From Bacillus sp. AFS029637 (GTDB lineage: Bacteria; Bacillota; Bacilli; Bacillales; Bacillaceae_G), in contig NZ_NUPZ01000054.1 in NCBI RefSeq assembly GCF_002584985.1, forward strand, positions 21,290 to 85,289: DNA of 64,000 nt, read 5' to 3'. The notes below the pieces were generated by a model that worked only from the letters and a program-made list of their open reading frames with translations, was not told the origin of the DNA and ran no database searches. A program made the position numbers and the translations under genes. Position 1 is the first letter of the stretch. Each line of letters starts with the position of its first letter. Below, in pieces: positions 8,394 through 16,959 of this stretch.

Positions 8394-9359
8394 ATGAAAG
8401 CACTTTGTTTCGAAACATTCGGAGACGCTAATGTACTACAATATAAAGAACTAAAGGATCCAATTATAAATCCAAATGAAATTCTTGTCCGCACAAAAGC
8501 AATCGGTTTAAACTTTGCCGATATTTATAGACGCCGCGGTGATTATCATCTCGCTGGAAATCCACCTTATGTATTAGGTTATGAAGGCGCTGGTATTGTT
8601 GAAAAGGTAGGAGCTAACGTTACGACTCTCAATGCTGGAGACCGTATTGCATTTGCTGATGTCCCATTTGCAAATGCAGAATTAGTTGCCGTTCCATCAG
8701 AAAAAGCAATCCCACTTCCAAATTCTATCTCTTTTGAAACAGCCGCTTCAGTTTTATTGCAAGGTCTAACAGCACATTATTTAACGAAAGATAGCTATCA
8801 AATAAAACAAGGTGATATAGCTTTAGTACACGCTGCCGCTGGTGGTGTTGGTCAACTACTTATTCAAATGATTAAACTACAGGGCGGAACAGTAATTGGT
8901 CTAACATCATCAAAAGAAAAAGCACAGGTAGCTACGTTAGCTGGTGCCGATCACGTATTTTTATATACTGAATCATGGCCTACGAAAGTACTTGAAATAA
9001 CAAATGGTACGGGAGTAAATGTTGTATATGAATCAGTAGGTTCTACACTTGAGGAAAGTTTTAACGCTACTAAAATTGGTGGTACTGTCGTATTTTTCGG
9101 AATGGCTGGCGGTAATCCTGCGCCCGTTGATCCACGTATGCTTATGGATACTTCAAAAACTTTAACTGGCGGCGACCTTTGGAACGTGCTTACTACTTTC
9201 GAAGAACGTAAACAGCGTTCTACTCAATTATTTGATTGGATCGCTAGTGGAAAATTAAACATCGCGAGTCCTACTACATTCTCTTTACAAGACGGTGCCC
9301 GTGCCCATGAATTATTAGAGAGCAGAAAAAGTACAGGGAAGATTTTATTAATCCCGTAA
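8394..9359 (+). CDS. NADPH:quinone oxidoreductase-like zinc-free MDR protein
   Basis: A 321-residue medium-chain dehydrogenase/reductase of the quinone oxidoreductase (Qor) branch. The N-terminal GroES-like domain has NFADIYRRRGDY, typical of Qor enzymes, and lacks the zinc cysteines of alcohol dehydrogenases. The Rossmann motif AAAGGVGQLLIQM is at about residues 150-162. It probably reduces quinones or enones with NADPH in the cytoplasm. The start is the ATG at 8394, with GGAGG 8 bases before it; an in-frame start 60 bases upstream would lie in the promoter. Its regulator is probably the divergent LysR protein. Confidence 0.88.
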   Translation: MKALCFETFGDANVLQYKELKDPIINPNEILVRTKAIGLNFADIYRRRGDYHLAGNPPYVLGYEGAGIVEKVGANVTTLNAGDRIAFADVPFANAELVAVPSEKAIPLPNSISFETAASVLLQGLTAHYLTKDSYQIKQGDIALVHAAAGGVGQLLIQMIKLQGGTVIGLTSSKEKAQVATLAGADHVFLYTESWPTKVLEITNGTGVNVVYESVGSTLEESFNATKIGGTVVFFGMAGGNPAPVDPRMLMDTSKTLTGGDLWNVLTTFEERKQRSTQLFDWIASGKLNIASPTTFSLQDGARAHELLESRKSTGKILLIP

Positions 9360-9370
9360 TCGTTCCAATT

Positions 9371-9404
9371 AAAAAAGGAAGCTAGATTTCTCTACCTTCC
9401 TTTT
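9371..9404. terminator. Terminator between convergent genes
   Basis: AAGGAAG / CTTCCTT stem with A and T runs on either side. Confidence 0.7.
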
Positions 9405-9425
9405 CTTATTTCTATATGTGATTTT

Positions 9426-10136
9426 TTATATTTCCACACTTGCTTTCCCTTTTGCAACGTAATTCATATCTCCAACCGACTCGACGATGTATTCCCCATC
9501 TTTATATACAATTTTCGTTACACTTGCATTTTCTACTCCAAGTTTTGTTTTACTACTGTCTATCATTTCTATTAATGCAGTTATCATAAGTCCATGAACG
9601 ACAACTAAAACGTTACCGCCGCCATCTTTAGCAGACTCTTCACTAATTTTATCAATCTCTGCTTTTATACGAGTAGAAAATAATTCCCAATCTTCCGCCT
9701 GTTTCGTAGGATCTGCTGCTCTAATAAGATCAATAACTTCCTGAATAGAAAACTTCATAAGTTCTTCTGGTGATGAAACGCCTGCAGCTTTTCCAACCAC
9801 ATCCCACATATTTTCAAGTTTTTCACCTTCAAAAATACCGAAATTTAATTCTCGTAAATCTTTTCTTTTCTCAAGTTTCAATTTTGACTGCTCACTATAT
9901 TTTAATACTAAATTAGCAGTTTCAATCGCGCGGCCGCTATCACTACTATACGCATTCGTAAAATGAATATCTTTTAATCCTGTTCCTAAATTTGTGGCAA
10001 CTTCCACACCTTTTTCTACTAATGGAGAATCTGCCCAACCTTGCGCGCGATGATTCGTATTTAATATTGTTTTACCGTGTCTTGTAACATATAACGTAAC
10101 TACATTCTCATTGCTATTTGTTTCTCGCTTATTCAT
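9426..10136 (-). CDS. Histidine phosphatase family protein
   Basis: A 236-residue protein of the phosphoglycerate-mutase-like histidine phosphatase superfamily. The catalytic RHG motif is at about residues 19-21 (VTRHGKTILN), the general acid Glu lies in the LRELNFGIFEGE block near residue 93, and the second histidine in VVVHGLMI at about 179-186. No signal peptide is present, so it acts in the cytoplasm. Substrates in this family range from sugar phosphates to nucleotides; none can be chosen here. Single gene with its own terminator region. Confidence 0.87.
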   Translation of the reverse strand: MNKRETNSNENVVTLYVTRHGKTILNTNHRAQGWADSPLVEKGVEVATNLGTGLKDIHFTNAYSSDSGRAIETANLVLKYSEQSKLKLEKRKDLRELNFGIFEGEKLENMWDVVGKAAGVSSPEELMKFSIQEVIDLIRAADPTKQAEDWELFSTRIKAEIDKISEESAKDGGGNVLVVVHGLMITALIEMIDSSKTKLGVENASVTKIVYKDGEYIVESVGDMNYVAKGKASVEI

Positions 10137-10221
10137 TCTCTTCTCTCCCTTTACATTTCTATATCAATTTTACCATCTTAATTATTCATTGAGCAAAATA
10201 TACGTAACTGGATTTACTTAA

Positions 10222-10271
10222 TAAAAAAACGCTACCTTTCTGTATATCCCAACAAAAAGATAGCGTTTTTT
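10222..10271. terminator. Terminator downstream of the GNAT gene
   Basis: Long imperfect stem (AAAACGCTA and complement) with T run; it ends the minus-strand mutS-like/GNAT operon. Confidence 0.75.
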
Positions 10272-10296
10272 ATGATACATTTCTTAACCGATACTT

Positions 10297-10821
10297 CTAC
10301 TCAGCAAAAGCACTCGAATATTGTACAATCCCTTCTACACCTTGCAGAGCATCCCCTCTTAATTCCATCGCCATAAACACTTCATCAGGCACTTCAAATG
10401 GTGCCTTTATATTCCACTCACTTGCTTTCTTAAAACCGAATCTTGGATAATACTCTGGATGTCCTAACACAACAACTGATCCATATCCAAGTTCTTTCGC
10501 TTTTTCTAAAGCAGCCGCGATAAGCTTTCCGCCAATTCCTTTTTTCTGATGGCCCCTAGCAACTGAAACTGGTGCAAGTGCTAACGAATCTACAGAAGTC
10601 CCATCCTGTTCTATCGTAATTTTCGATAACATAATGTGACCAACGATTTCCTCATCTATAGCAACGATAGATAACTCCGGAATAAACGCGTCACATTCTC
10701 TAATACGTTTTACAAGTTCGTGTTCTTTTTTATCACTAAATTCTTCATGTAAAAATGCTTGTTGTACAACTTCTTCTGTTTTTCTATAATCATTTTTTTG
10801 CTCTTGTCTGATTGTTACCAT
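10297..10821 (-). CDS. GNAT family N-acetyltransferase
   Basis: A 174-residue acetyltransferase with the acetyl-CoA loop RGHQKKGIGGKLIAAAL at about residues 89-105 and the C-terminal signature GHPEYYPRFGFKKA. This pattern belongs to the YhbS-like group of predicted acetyltransferases. It starts six bases after the stop of the MutS2-like gene, so the two are cotranscribed and possibly translationally coupled. Substrate unknown. No link between a GNAT enzyme and DNA repair is established; the pairing is only positional. Confidence 0.85.
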   Translation of the reverse strand: MVTIRQEQKNDYRKTEEVVQQAFLHEEFSDKKEHELVKRIRECDAFIPELSIVAIDEEIVGHIMLSKITIEQDGTSVDSLALAPVSVARGHQKKGIGGKLIAAALEKAKELGYGSVVVLGHPEYYPRFGFKKASEWNIKAPFEVPDEVFMAMELRGDALQGVEGIVQYSSAFAE

Positions 10822-10827
10822 TTTAAT

Positions 10828-12729
10828 TTATCCTCTATTCTTTTTTATTTCTTTTTGAATTTTACGAAGCGCTTTTTTCGATCCGCGCTCCATGTCGTGT
10901 TGCATTTTTCTTTCTTTATAATCGACAAATAGTGTATTTAAATCGTATCCCTCTGGGTATAATTCCTTTGCTGCTACCTCTAAAGTAATACGTTTTACAT
11001 TTACTTCAACGAATTCACCGTTATAATATACAACGACGTTATAGAAATTATCTATTTCCTTATAGATGATACCAAAATCATCATGATCCAATAAATTTAC
11101 ACGGTCACCGATTTTGTACTCATAATGATTTTCTCTTTTTTCCTGCACAAATTTCGGTTTTCTAATTTTACTTTCATTCACTTTTTCTAGAGCGTACTCT
11201 TTATTCCCCATATACTCTTTCGCTCTTTGCAGTACACGCTCTCTTACGTTCATTTTATTTGCAATCCAAAGTGCATTACTTTCCCCTGATTTACCGATTA
11301 CTAATTTATAAAGCGGCTCTAATGTTTCACTATTGAATTGCATCGCTGCATTCATAAAGTCATCATGCATTTCTGAGAATCGTTTAATTTCTCCGTAATG
11401 CGTACTCGCAACTGTAATACATCCCGCTAGGTACAACTCTTCTAAAATAGAAATCGCAAGTGCTGCGCCTTCATTCGGTTCTGTACCACTTCCTATTTCA
11501 TCAAACAATAGAAGCGTATTATTATTTGACATTCTCATAATCTCAGATAGATTTTTCATATGAGATGAGAATGTACTTAGTGCATTTTCGATACTTTGAT
11601 TATCACCAATATCTACAAACACCTTTTCAAAAATAGCAATTTCCGTTTCTTTATCTCCAGCAATATGAAGGCCTGACATTGTCGCTAATGTTAGTAATCC
11701 AATTGTTTTTAGCACAATTGTTTTACCACCCGCATTCGGCCCTGTAATAATTAAACTACGGTATTCTTGACCGATTTCAAAGTTTAACGGTACAACTTCC
11801 CCTGTTAAAAGCGGGTGCTTACAATTCACTAAATGAATGTAGCCATGATCGTTTAACTTCGGTTCTATTCCATCAATTGATTTACTAAACTTCGCTTTCG
11901 CAAATACCATATCATACTGGCTAATAAGTTCCATATTAATTTTTATATGATAAATATTTTCTACTACCATTCCTGATAACGTCGCTAAAATTTGATACTC
12001 TTCCATTGCTTCTTCTGCTTTCAAACCTGCTAGTTCTGCATTCAGCTTTGTAACGGTATGCGGTTCTATAAATACAGTAGAACCTTTTGCCGAGGCTTCA
12101 ACAATACTTCCAGCAACTTGGTTTTTATAAGAAGATTTAATTGGAATCGTATAGCGATCATCCTTTTTACTAATAAAGAATTCTTGAATATACTTCTTAT
12201 TTGCACTGCTATTTAAAAACTTCGTTAAACGTTCTTTTATTTTCCCATCTACAGCATCGATATTATTTCGAATTCTTTTTAGCTCTTTACTAGCAGCTGC
12301 ATCGATGCTATTTCCTTTAATTGAAAAGTTAATTTCCTCTTCAATACTTTTAAACTCGCTCATTGAATTTGCATAAGAAGCTAATACTGGCGCAAAGAAT
12401 TCTTTATCTAACATAAAATTTTTAATCTTTCTACATCCACGTAAAAAGTCTGAAACACTTACTAATTCTTCTGAATCTAAAATCATCCCTTTTTCTAGTT
12501 TTTGAATTGTACTAGCAATATTTGAAATGCCGAAGAAAGGAACATGCCCTTCTGCATCTAATATAGCTCGTGCTTCGGTTGTTTCATTTAATCGATTCCT
12601 TACTACTTTTATACTCGTACTCGGTTCTAATTTATTTAATAATTCTTTCCCTAATCCACTTACACAATAAGATTTCACTATATCCTTTAATTCGTTATAT
12701 TGTAACTTTTCAAAAGTCATCGTATTCAT
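10828..12729 (-). CDS. MutS2-like DNA-binding ATPase lacking the Smr nuclease domain
   Basis: A 633-residue MutS-family ATPase. The N-terminal 300 residues are the helical lever/clamp regions; the ATPase has Walker A GPNAGGKT at about 330-340 and Walker B with signature LLLFDEIGSGTEPNEG at about 405-420. A KOW-like small domain (KIGDRVNLLDHDDFG) lies near 550. True MutS2 proteins are about 780-790 residues with a C-terminal Smr nuclease domain; here the protein ends in a basic tail, so that domain is absent. It also lacks the mismatch-binding domain of MutS. B. cereus strains also carry full MutS2 elsewhere, so this is probably a second paralog. It may act on recombination intermediates or stalled ribosomes, which is inference. 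Confidence 0.87.
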   Translation of the reverse strand: MNTMTFEKLQYNELKDIVKSYCVSGLGKELLNKLEPSTSIKVVRNRLNETTEARAILDAEGHVPFFGISNIASTIQKLEKGMILDSEELVSVSDFLRGCRKIKNFMLDKEFFAPVLASYANSMSEFKSIEEEINFSIKGNSIDAAASKELKRIRNNIDAVDGKIKERLTKFLNSSANKKYIQEFFISKKDDRYTIPIKSSYKNQVAGSIVEASAKGSTVFIEPHTVTKLNAELAGLKAEEAMEEYQILATLSGMVVENIYHIKINMELISQYDMVFAKAKFSKSIDGIEPKLNDHGYIHLVNCKHPLLTGEVVPLNFEIGQEYRSLIITGPNAGGKTIVLKTIGLLTLATMSGLHIAGDKETEIAIFEKVFVDIGDNQSIENALSTFSSHMKNLSEIMRMSNNNTLLLFDEIGSGTEPNEGAALAISILEELYLAGCITVASTHYGEIKRFSEMHDDFMNAAMQFNSETLEPLYKLVIGKSGESNALWIANKMNVRERVLQRAKEYMGNKEYALEKVNESKIRKPKFVQEKRENHYEYKIGDRVNLLDHDDFGIIYKEIDNFYNVVVYYNGEFVEVNVKRITLEVAAKELYPEGYDLNTLFVDYKERKMQHDMERGSKKALRKIQKEIKKNRG

Positions 12730-13268
12730 TTTTGTTTCTCCTCACTTTGATTGATTTTCATCAAAAATGAAGATACCTACTCATTAGGTTCCAATGAGCT
12801 CTACATTAATCAATTACCATTTTTATACATTAAAAACATATACAAAAAAGCTGCGGGGATACCGCAGCTTTTACATTTACAAGGCATGTGTAATAACGTA
12901 TGAGAAAATAAGCCACCTAAAAAGTATATGGCATTCCTCTTATTACACGCTTTATAAAGTATTGTAGGTATCTTCATAGGTATCGAAATAAATCCATGAC
13001 AAAGTTAGGGGTATGATATACATAAAAATCCCCTGATCTTATCCGATTTATTTCATTAAATTTTTCCTATTTAGTACCTACCGCACTCACAAAAAGCACC
13101 TCTCATTAATTTATATTATAGTCATTGAAATCTAATTTACTGAAATCATCATACTATATGTATAGCTAGAAGTAAAGGTGTCATACTTTAGTCGTACGCA
13201 CATATGCAGATGTTTCCCCTTGCAATATTAGATACAATATATATAAATCGTTTAACGGAGGGGTTTCC
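12730..13268. other. 539-base intergenic region with nested inverted repeats
   Basis: No protein gene is visible. A terminator-like hairpin is at 12844-12873. A perfect 14-bp inverted repeat, ATGAAGATACCTAC, occurs at 12767-12780 and as its complement at 12964-12977. Inside are CTCATT/AATGAG around 12781-12797 and GTGTAATAA/TTATTACAC around 12887-12952. The layout could be a miniature transposable element or a structured RNA. The remaining 290 bases hold the promoter of the nat gene. Confidence 0.5.
12844..12873. terminator. Intrinsic terminator-like hairpin
   Basis: AAAAGCTGCGG / CCGCAGCTTTT stem with flanking A and T runs. The nearest gene upstream on the plus strand is distant, and on the minus strand it lies before the mutS2-like start, so it may attenuate that operon or end an unseen RNA. 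Confidence 0.65.
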
Positions 13269-14060
13269 ATGACAGACTTTCAAAAACAGTTTTTCGCACG
13301 ATTACATATAGAAGAAAAAGAAACAATTTCATTTGAGGATTTACCTTACATCATGCAAGCAATGGCACAAACTGTTCCATTTGAAAACTTAAATGTTCTC
13401 GAAAAGAACTTTAAAGAAATATCAAAAAAAAATGTAAAAGAAAAAATTTTAATAAACAACCGTGGCGGTCTTTGTTATGAATTAAATCCTACTATGTATT
13501 ACTTCCTTAAAGACTCTAGATTCGATGTTCATATCGTCTCAGGAACAGTGTATAATGCAGCAAATTCTATATGGGCTGTTGATTCTGGACATATTGCAAC
13601 TGTTTTAAAATATCAGGATGCATTTTATTTAATTGAAGTTGGTTTCGGATCATACTTACCTCTTGCGCCTGTCCCTTTCTCTGGTGAAGTTGTTCACTCT
13701 GTTACAGGAGATTATCGTATTCGTAAAGAAACGACTGAAAAAGGAAATTACATGTTAGAAATGCGTAAAAACAATGAGTTTTTAGATCAATCTTCTGCTG
13801 ATGATTGGACGTTAGGCTATGCATTTTATTCAGATGCAGTAAATGAAGAAAAAGCAAATGCAGCACAAAAAATTATCGTTGAACATGAAGGTTCACCATT
13901 TAATAAAATGCCTCTTATTGTAAAACTTACAGAAGATGGGCATGCCTCTTTAACGAAAGATAGTCTTACAGTAACGAAAAACGGCAAAAAAACGAAAGAA
14001 ACAGTTACAGACGAACAATATGCAAACCTTTTACATTCGAAATTTGGAATTACATTATAA
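13269..14060 (+). CDS. nat: Arylamine N-acetyltransferase, Cys-His-Glu triad type (NAT3-like)
   Basis: A 263-residue acetyltransferase that moves acetyl from acetyl-CoA to arylamines and arylhydrazines through a cysteine thioester. The catalytic Cys is in NNRGGLCYELN at about residue 70 and the His in SGHIATVL at about 108. The third residue is Glu in LIEVGFGS near 124, where nearly all family members have Asp (DVGFG). A B. cereus NAT3 with an active Cys-His-Glu triad is known from published structural work, so this gene most likely is that isozyme and is full length, unlike a truncated form reported in B. anthracis. ATG follows ACGGAGGGG. Monocistronic. Confidence 0.92.
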   Translation: MTDFQKQFFARLHIEEKETISFEDLPYIMQAMAQTVPFENLNVLEKNFKEISKKNVKEKILINNRGGLCYELNPTMYYFLKDSRFDVHIVSGTVYNAANSIWAVDSGHIATVLKYQDAFYLIEVGFGSYLPLAPVPFSGEVVHSVTGDYRIRKETTEKGNYMLEMRKNNEFLDQSSADDWTLGYAFYSDAVNEEKANAAQKIIVEHEGSPFNKMPLIVKLTEDGHASLTKDSLTVTKNGKKTKETVTDEQYANLLHSKFGITL

Positions 14061-14065
14061 CCTTT

Positions 14066-14094
14066 AAGCATCGCCACTTTTGGCGATGCTTTTC
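14066..14094 (+). terminator. Terminator after nat
   Basis: Stem AAGCATCGCCA / TGGCGATGCTT followed by T residues. Confidence 0.85.
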
Positions 14095-14177
14095 AATTTC
14101 CAGCAGGGATTTTTTGCAATTTGTTGTATTTCATAGTTATATAGGAATATAACTACATATGTAGAAAGGGAATGATT

Positions 14178-15965
14178 ATGATAGAACTTACAGATCGATT
14201 AAACGTACCTGATAGTGAAAAATGGAACTTAACTGATATATACGACACACTTGAAGATTGGGAAAATGATTATAAAAAAATAGATTTATTAACAAACGAA
14301 CTAAAAGAATTTAACGGCAACATTCACGACGGCAATCGTTTACTATCTTATTTAACGAAGAGTGAAGAAGTATCTAGCATATTATCTTTAATGTTTGCTT
14401 ACGCACGATTACAATCTGACCTAGATACACGTGATACGAACTCCCAATCACTCGTTGATAAAGTATCACAATTACATGTGAAAGTCAGTGCAGCTAAATC
14501 ATTCTTCTCTCCATTCTTACTTAGCATCGATGAAAACACATTACATACTTACATAGAAGAAACAGAAGGCTTGCAATATTACAAAGAAGATTTATTTGAA
14601 TTGTACCGCTATAAAAAACACGTATTAAATAAGGATCAGGAAGAAATTTTATCACAAATGGGTGAAGCACTTTCTTCTCCGCAGCACACATTTGGTATGT
14701 TAAATAATGCAGATATTATTTTTGGTGAAGTGACGACTGATAATGGTGAGAAAGTAAACTTAACACGCGGAATGTATGCAAAATTAATAGAAGATGAGAA
14801 TCGCGATAAGCGAAAAGAAGCGTATAAAGCGTATTACAAACCGTATGTTCAATTAAAGAACTCCATCGCTTCTACTTTATCTGCTGCAATTAAAAATAAC
14901 GTTACTGTTTCAAAGCTAAGAAAGTATCCATCTGCTTTAGAGAAATCATTATTCGGTGATATGGTTCCGAAAGAAGTATATGACAATTTAATTGATACCA
15001 CGAAGAAAAACATTCAATCTTTACACACATATAATGAACTTCGAAAAGAAAAATTAAATGTAGACGAACTAAGACAATACGACTTAAGCGTCGATTTAGT
15101 AACGGGTGTGAAACAAGAAATTCCATATGACGAAGCATTTGATATTATGATTGCATCACTTGCTCCTTTAGGAGAAGAATATATTGAAACATTAAAAAGC
15201 TTTAAAGATAAACGATATATAGATGTGAGAGAAACGCCTGGAAAACGTTCTGGTGCTTATAACTTTGGTGTATATGGCGTTCATCCTTTCATTCTTTTAA
15301 ATCATCACGATGATTTAAATAGCCTGTTCACTCTTACTCACGAGTGTGGTCACGGTATGCATACGCATTATTCGCACGGATACCAACCAAGAATTTCTGC
15401 ACACTATTCCATCTTTGTTGCAGAAGTCGCTTCTACAGTAAATGAAGTGTTATTAATCCATTATTTATTAAAAGAAGCGAAAGAAACGAACGTGCGTAAT
15501 CATTTAATTAACTACTTTATCGATAGCTTTAAAGGTACTTTCTTTACACAAATTATGTTTGCAGAATTTGAAAAAATTACACATGAAATGGCTGAGCAAG
15601 GTAAACCATTAAACGAACAAATCTTCAGTGAAATCTATGAAAATCTATTTAGAGAATATAATGGTGATTCACTTGTATTTGATGAAGAAGTAAAATACGG
15701 ATGGTCTAGAATTCCTCATTTCTATCGTCCATTTTACGTGTACAAATACGCAACCGGATTTGCCTCTGCCATTCAAATCGCCGATAAATTGTTAAGCGAT
15801 GATCCAAATGCACAGAAAAACTATATCGAATTCCTTAAAGGCGGGAGTTCAGATTATCCACTAAATCTACTGAAAAAAGCTGGCGTCGATTTAACTACAC
15901 CAGAACCGATTGAAAGTGCATTAAATCGTTTTAGTGAACTTGTTGAAGAATTTTCAGCATTGTAG
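14178..15965 (+). CDS. pepF: Oligoendopeptidase F (M3B metallopeptidase)
   Basis: A 595-residue cytoplasmic zinc oligopeptidase of family M3. The zinc motif HECGH is in LTHECGHGMHTHYS at about residues 386-399, followed by the third ligand Glu in FVAEVASTVNE about 25 residues on. Length and domain order fit PepF/PepB of Bacillus and Lactococcus, which cut peptides of about 5-20 residues. I choose the ATG at 14178, because GAAAGGG lies 7 bases before it; the ATG at 14172 would be too close. It has its own terminator and no close partner gene. Confidence 0.93.
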   Translation: MIELTDRLNVPDSEKWNLTDIYDTLEDWENDYKKIDLLTNELKEFNGNIHDGNRLLSYLTKSEEVSSILSLMFAYARLQSDLDTRDTNSQSLVDKVSQLHVKVSAAKSFFSPFLLSIDENTLHTYIEETEGLQYYKEDLFELYRYKKHVLNKDQEEILSQMGEALSSPQHTFGMLNNADIIFGEVTTDNGEKVNLTRGMYAKLIEDENRDKRKEAYKAYYKPYVQLKNSIASTLSAAIKNNVTVSKLRKYPSALEKSLFGDMVPKEVYDNLIDTTKKNIQSLHTYNELRKEKLNVDELRQYDLSVDLVTGVKQEIPYDEAFDIMIASLAPLGEEYIETLKSFKDKRYIDVRETPGKRSGAYNFGVYGVHPFILLNHHDDLNSLFTLTHECGHGMHTHYSHGYQPRISAHYSIFVAEVASTVNEVLLIHYLLKEAKETNVRNHLINYFIDSFKGTFFTQIMFAEFEKITHEMAEQGKPLNEQIFSEIYENLFREYNGDSLVFDEEVKYGWSRIPHFYRPFYVYKYATGFASAIQIADKLLSDDPNAQKNYIEFLKGGSSDYPLNLLKKAGVDLTTPEPIESALNRFSELVEEFSAL

Positions 15966-16003
15966 AAAAAAGCATGCAGAATATATAATCTGCGTGCTTT
16001 TTT
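15966..16003 (+). terminator. Terminator after pepF
   Basis: AAAAAAGCATGCAGA / TCTGCGTGCTTTTTT stem-loop starting right after the stop codon. Confidence 0.88.
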
Positions 16004-16015
16004 ATTGAAATCACT

Positions 16016-16093
16016 TTATCCTATATGTTGCTGCGTCACACAGTGAATCATGCCACCATACGCATACAATTCATTAATATATATACCAACAAT
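16016..16093 (-). pseudogene. C-terminal relic of an agmatine deiminase gene
   Basis: Minus-strand translation gives IVGIYINELYAYGGMIHC, then VTQQHIG and a stop. This matches the end of the agmatine deiminase gene at 18343-19500 (VVGIDVRELYKNGGMIHC, then VTQQQ), including the catalytic Cys motif. Nothing else of that gene remains: upstream in this frame there is a stop, and the MerR gene ends five bases away. The cluster therefore once held a further deiminase copy that was deleted or replaced by the MerR gene. Confidence 0.8.
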
Positions 16094-16097
16094 ATTC

Positions 16098-16919
16098 TCA
16101 TTCTATTTTCGAAACTAAAAAACATATTTGTGTTACATACTCCTCTACTAAACAATCACATTCAGGTCCCTTTATATAGACTTCATATGGAGGACTTTTC
16201 ATTATATAGCCATTCCTTTCGACCCACTCTTCTAATGCCATATATGCATAACCTATATAGTCATAGCTACCATAATGTATAGTAGTAACGAATTGATGCT
16301 GATTTAACTTTTTTATTTCGCACTCTTGTATTACGTCTTTATAGTCTCCATCCATAATCGGTATTCTTAATTCAATATCACTGTGACTCGCCATATACTC
16401 TTCATCATAAAAAACGCTAGAAGGAGAACCGACTATTTGTAAGTTATTTTGTTGTACTTTTTCATATAAGTCATAAAAATAATCATCCATCTCATCTATA
16501 TCTATTTGTAATCGTTGAGCAATTACTGTTATTCCATTTCTCATTCCAATTAATATGTCGTAATTTCTATGGCGAGCAATATTTAAAGCCGTACTCATAT
16601 TGACCATTTCATTCATTTCAGAAATAACCTGTAAATTTTGTTTCACCTCGTGGGACAACTCTACAATTTGCTCTTGCATATGTTGAATAAAGGAATCTTG
16701 ATCTGATGACTGCAGAATGGCTTTAATTTTCGGCAAAGGAAACTTGTACTCCCTGAGCTTTTTAATTTTCAACGCTATCGCTAGCTGTCCTTGCTCATAA
16801 TATCTATATCCATTCACTGGATTTACATATGCTGGTTTCAATATTTCCTCTTTATCATAATGTCTTAACATCCGTGTACTCATTTTACAAATCCGCGAAA
16901 ATTCAGTAATTGTATACAT
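16098..16919 (-). CDS. MerR family regulator with GyrI-like effector domain
   Basis: A 273-residue transcription regulator. Residues 1-70 form the MerR winged helix (YTITEFSRICKMSTRMLRHYDKEEIL), then a coiled-coil linker to about 120, then a GyrI/BmrR-type ligand-binding domain to the end. Such proteins sense cationic drugs or small amphipathic molecules and act on promoters with a long 19-20 base spacer. It ends next to a deiminase relic and is read on the same strand 40 bases downstream of the deiminase-like gene at 16960, so it may share that transcript and control the cluster; this is inference. Confidence 0.87.
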   Translation of the reverse strand: MYTITEFSRICKMSTRMLRHYDKEEILKPAYVNPVNGYRYYEQGQLAIALKIKKLREYKFPLPKIKAILQSSDQDSFIQHMQEQIVELSHEVKQNLQVISEMNEMVNMSTALNIARHRNYDILIGMRNGITVIAQRLQIDIDEMDDYFYDLYEKVQQNNLQIVGSPSSVFYDEEYMASHSDIELRIPIMDGDYKDVIQECEIKKLNQHQFVTTIHYGSYDYIGYAYMALEEWVERNGYIMKSPPYEVYIKGPECDCLVEEYVTQICFLVSKIE

Positions 16920-16959
16920 ATAAATACCCCTTGGCTACATTTTCTTATAAGCTTATTTC

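Noticed and set aside
8334..8394. Upstream in-frame start for the quinone oxidoreductase
   Set aside because: The ATG at 8394 has a far better ribosome site, and the extra residues do not match the family.
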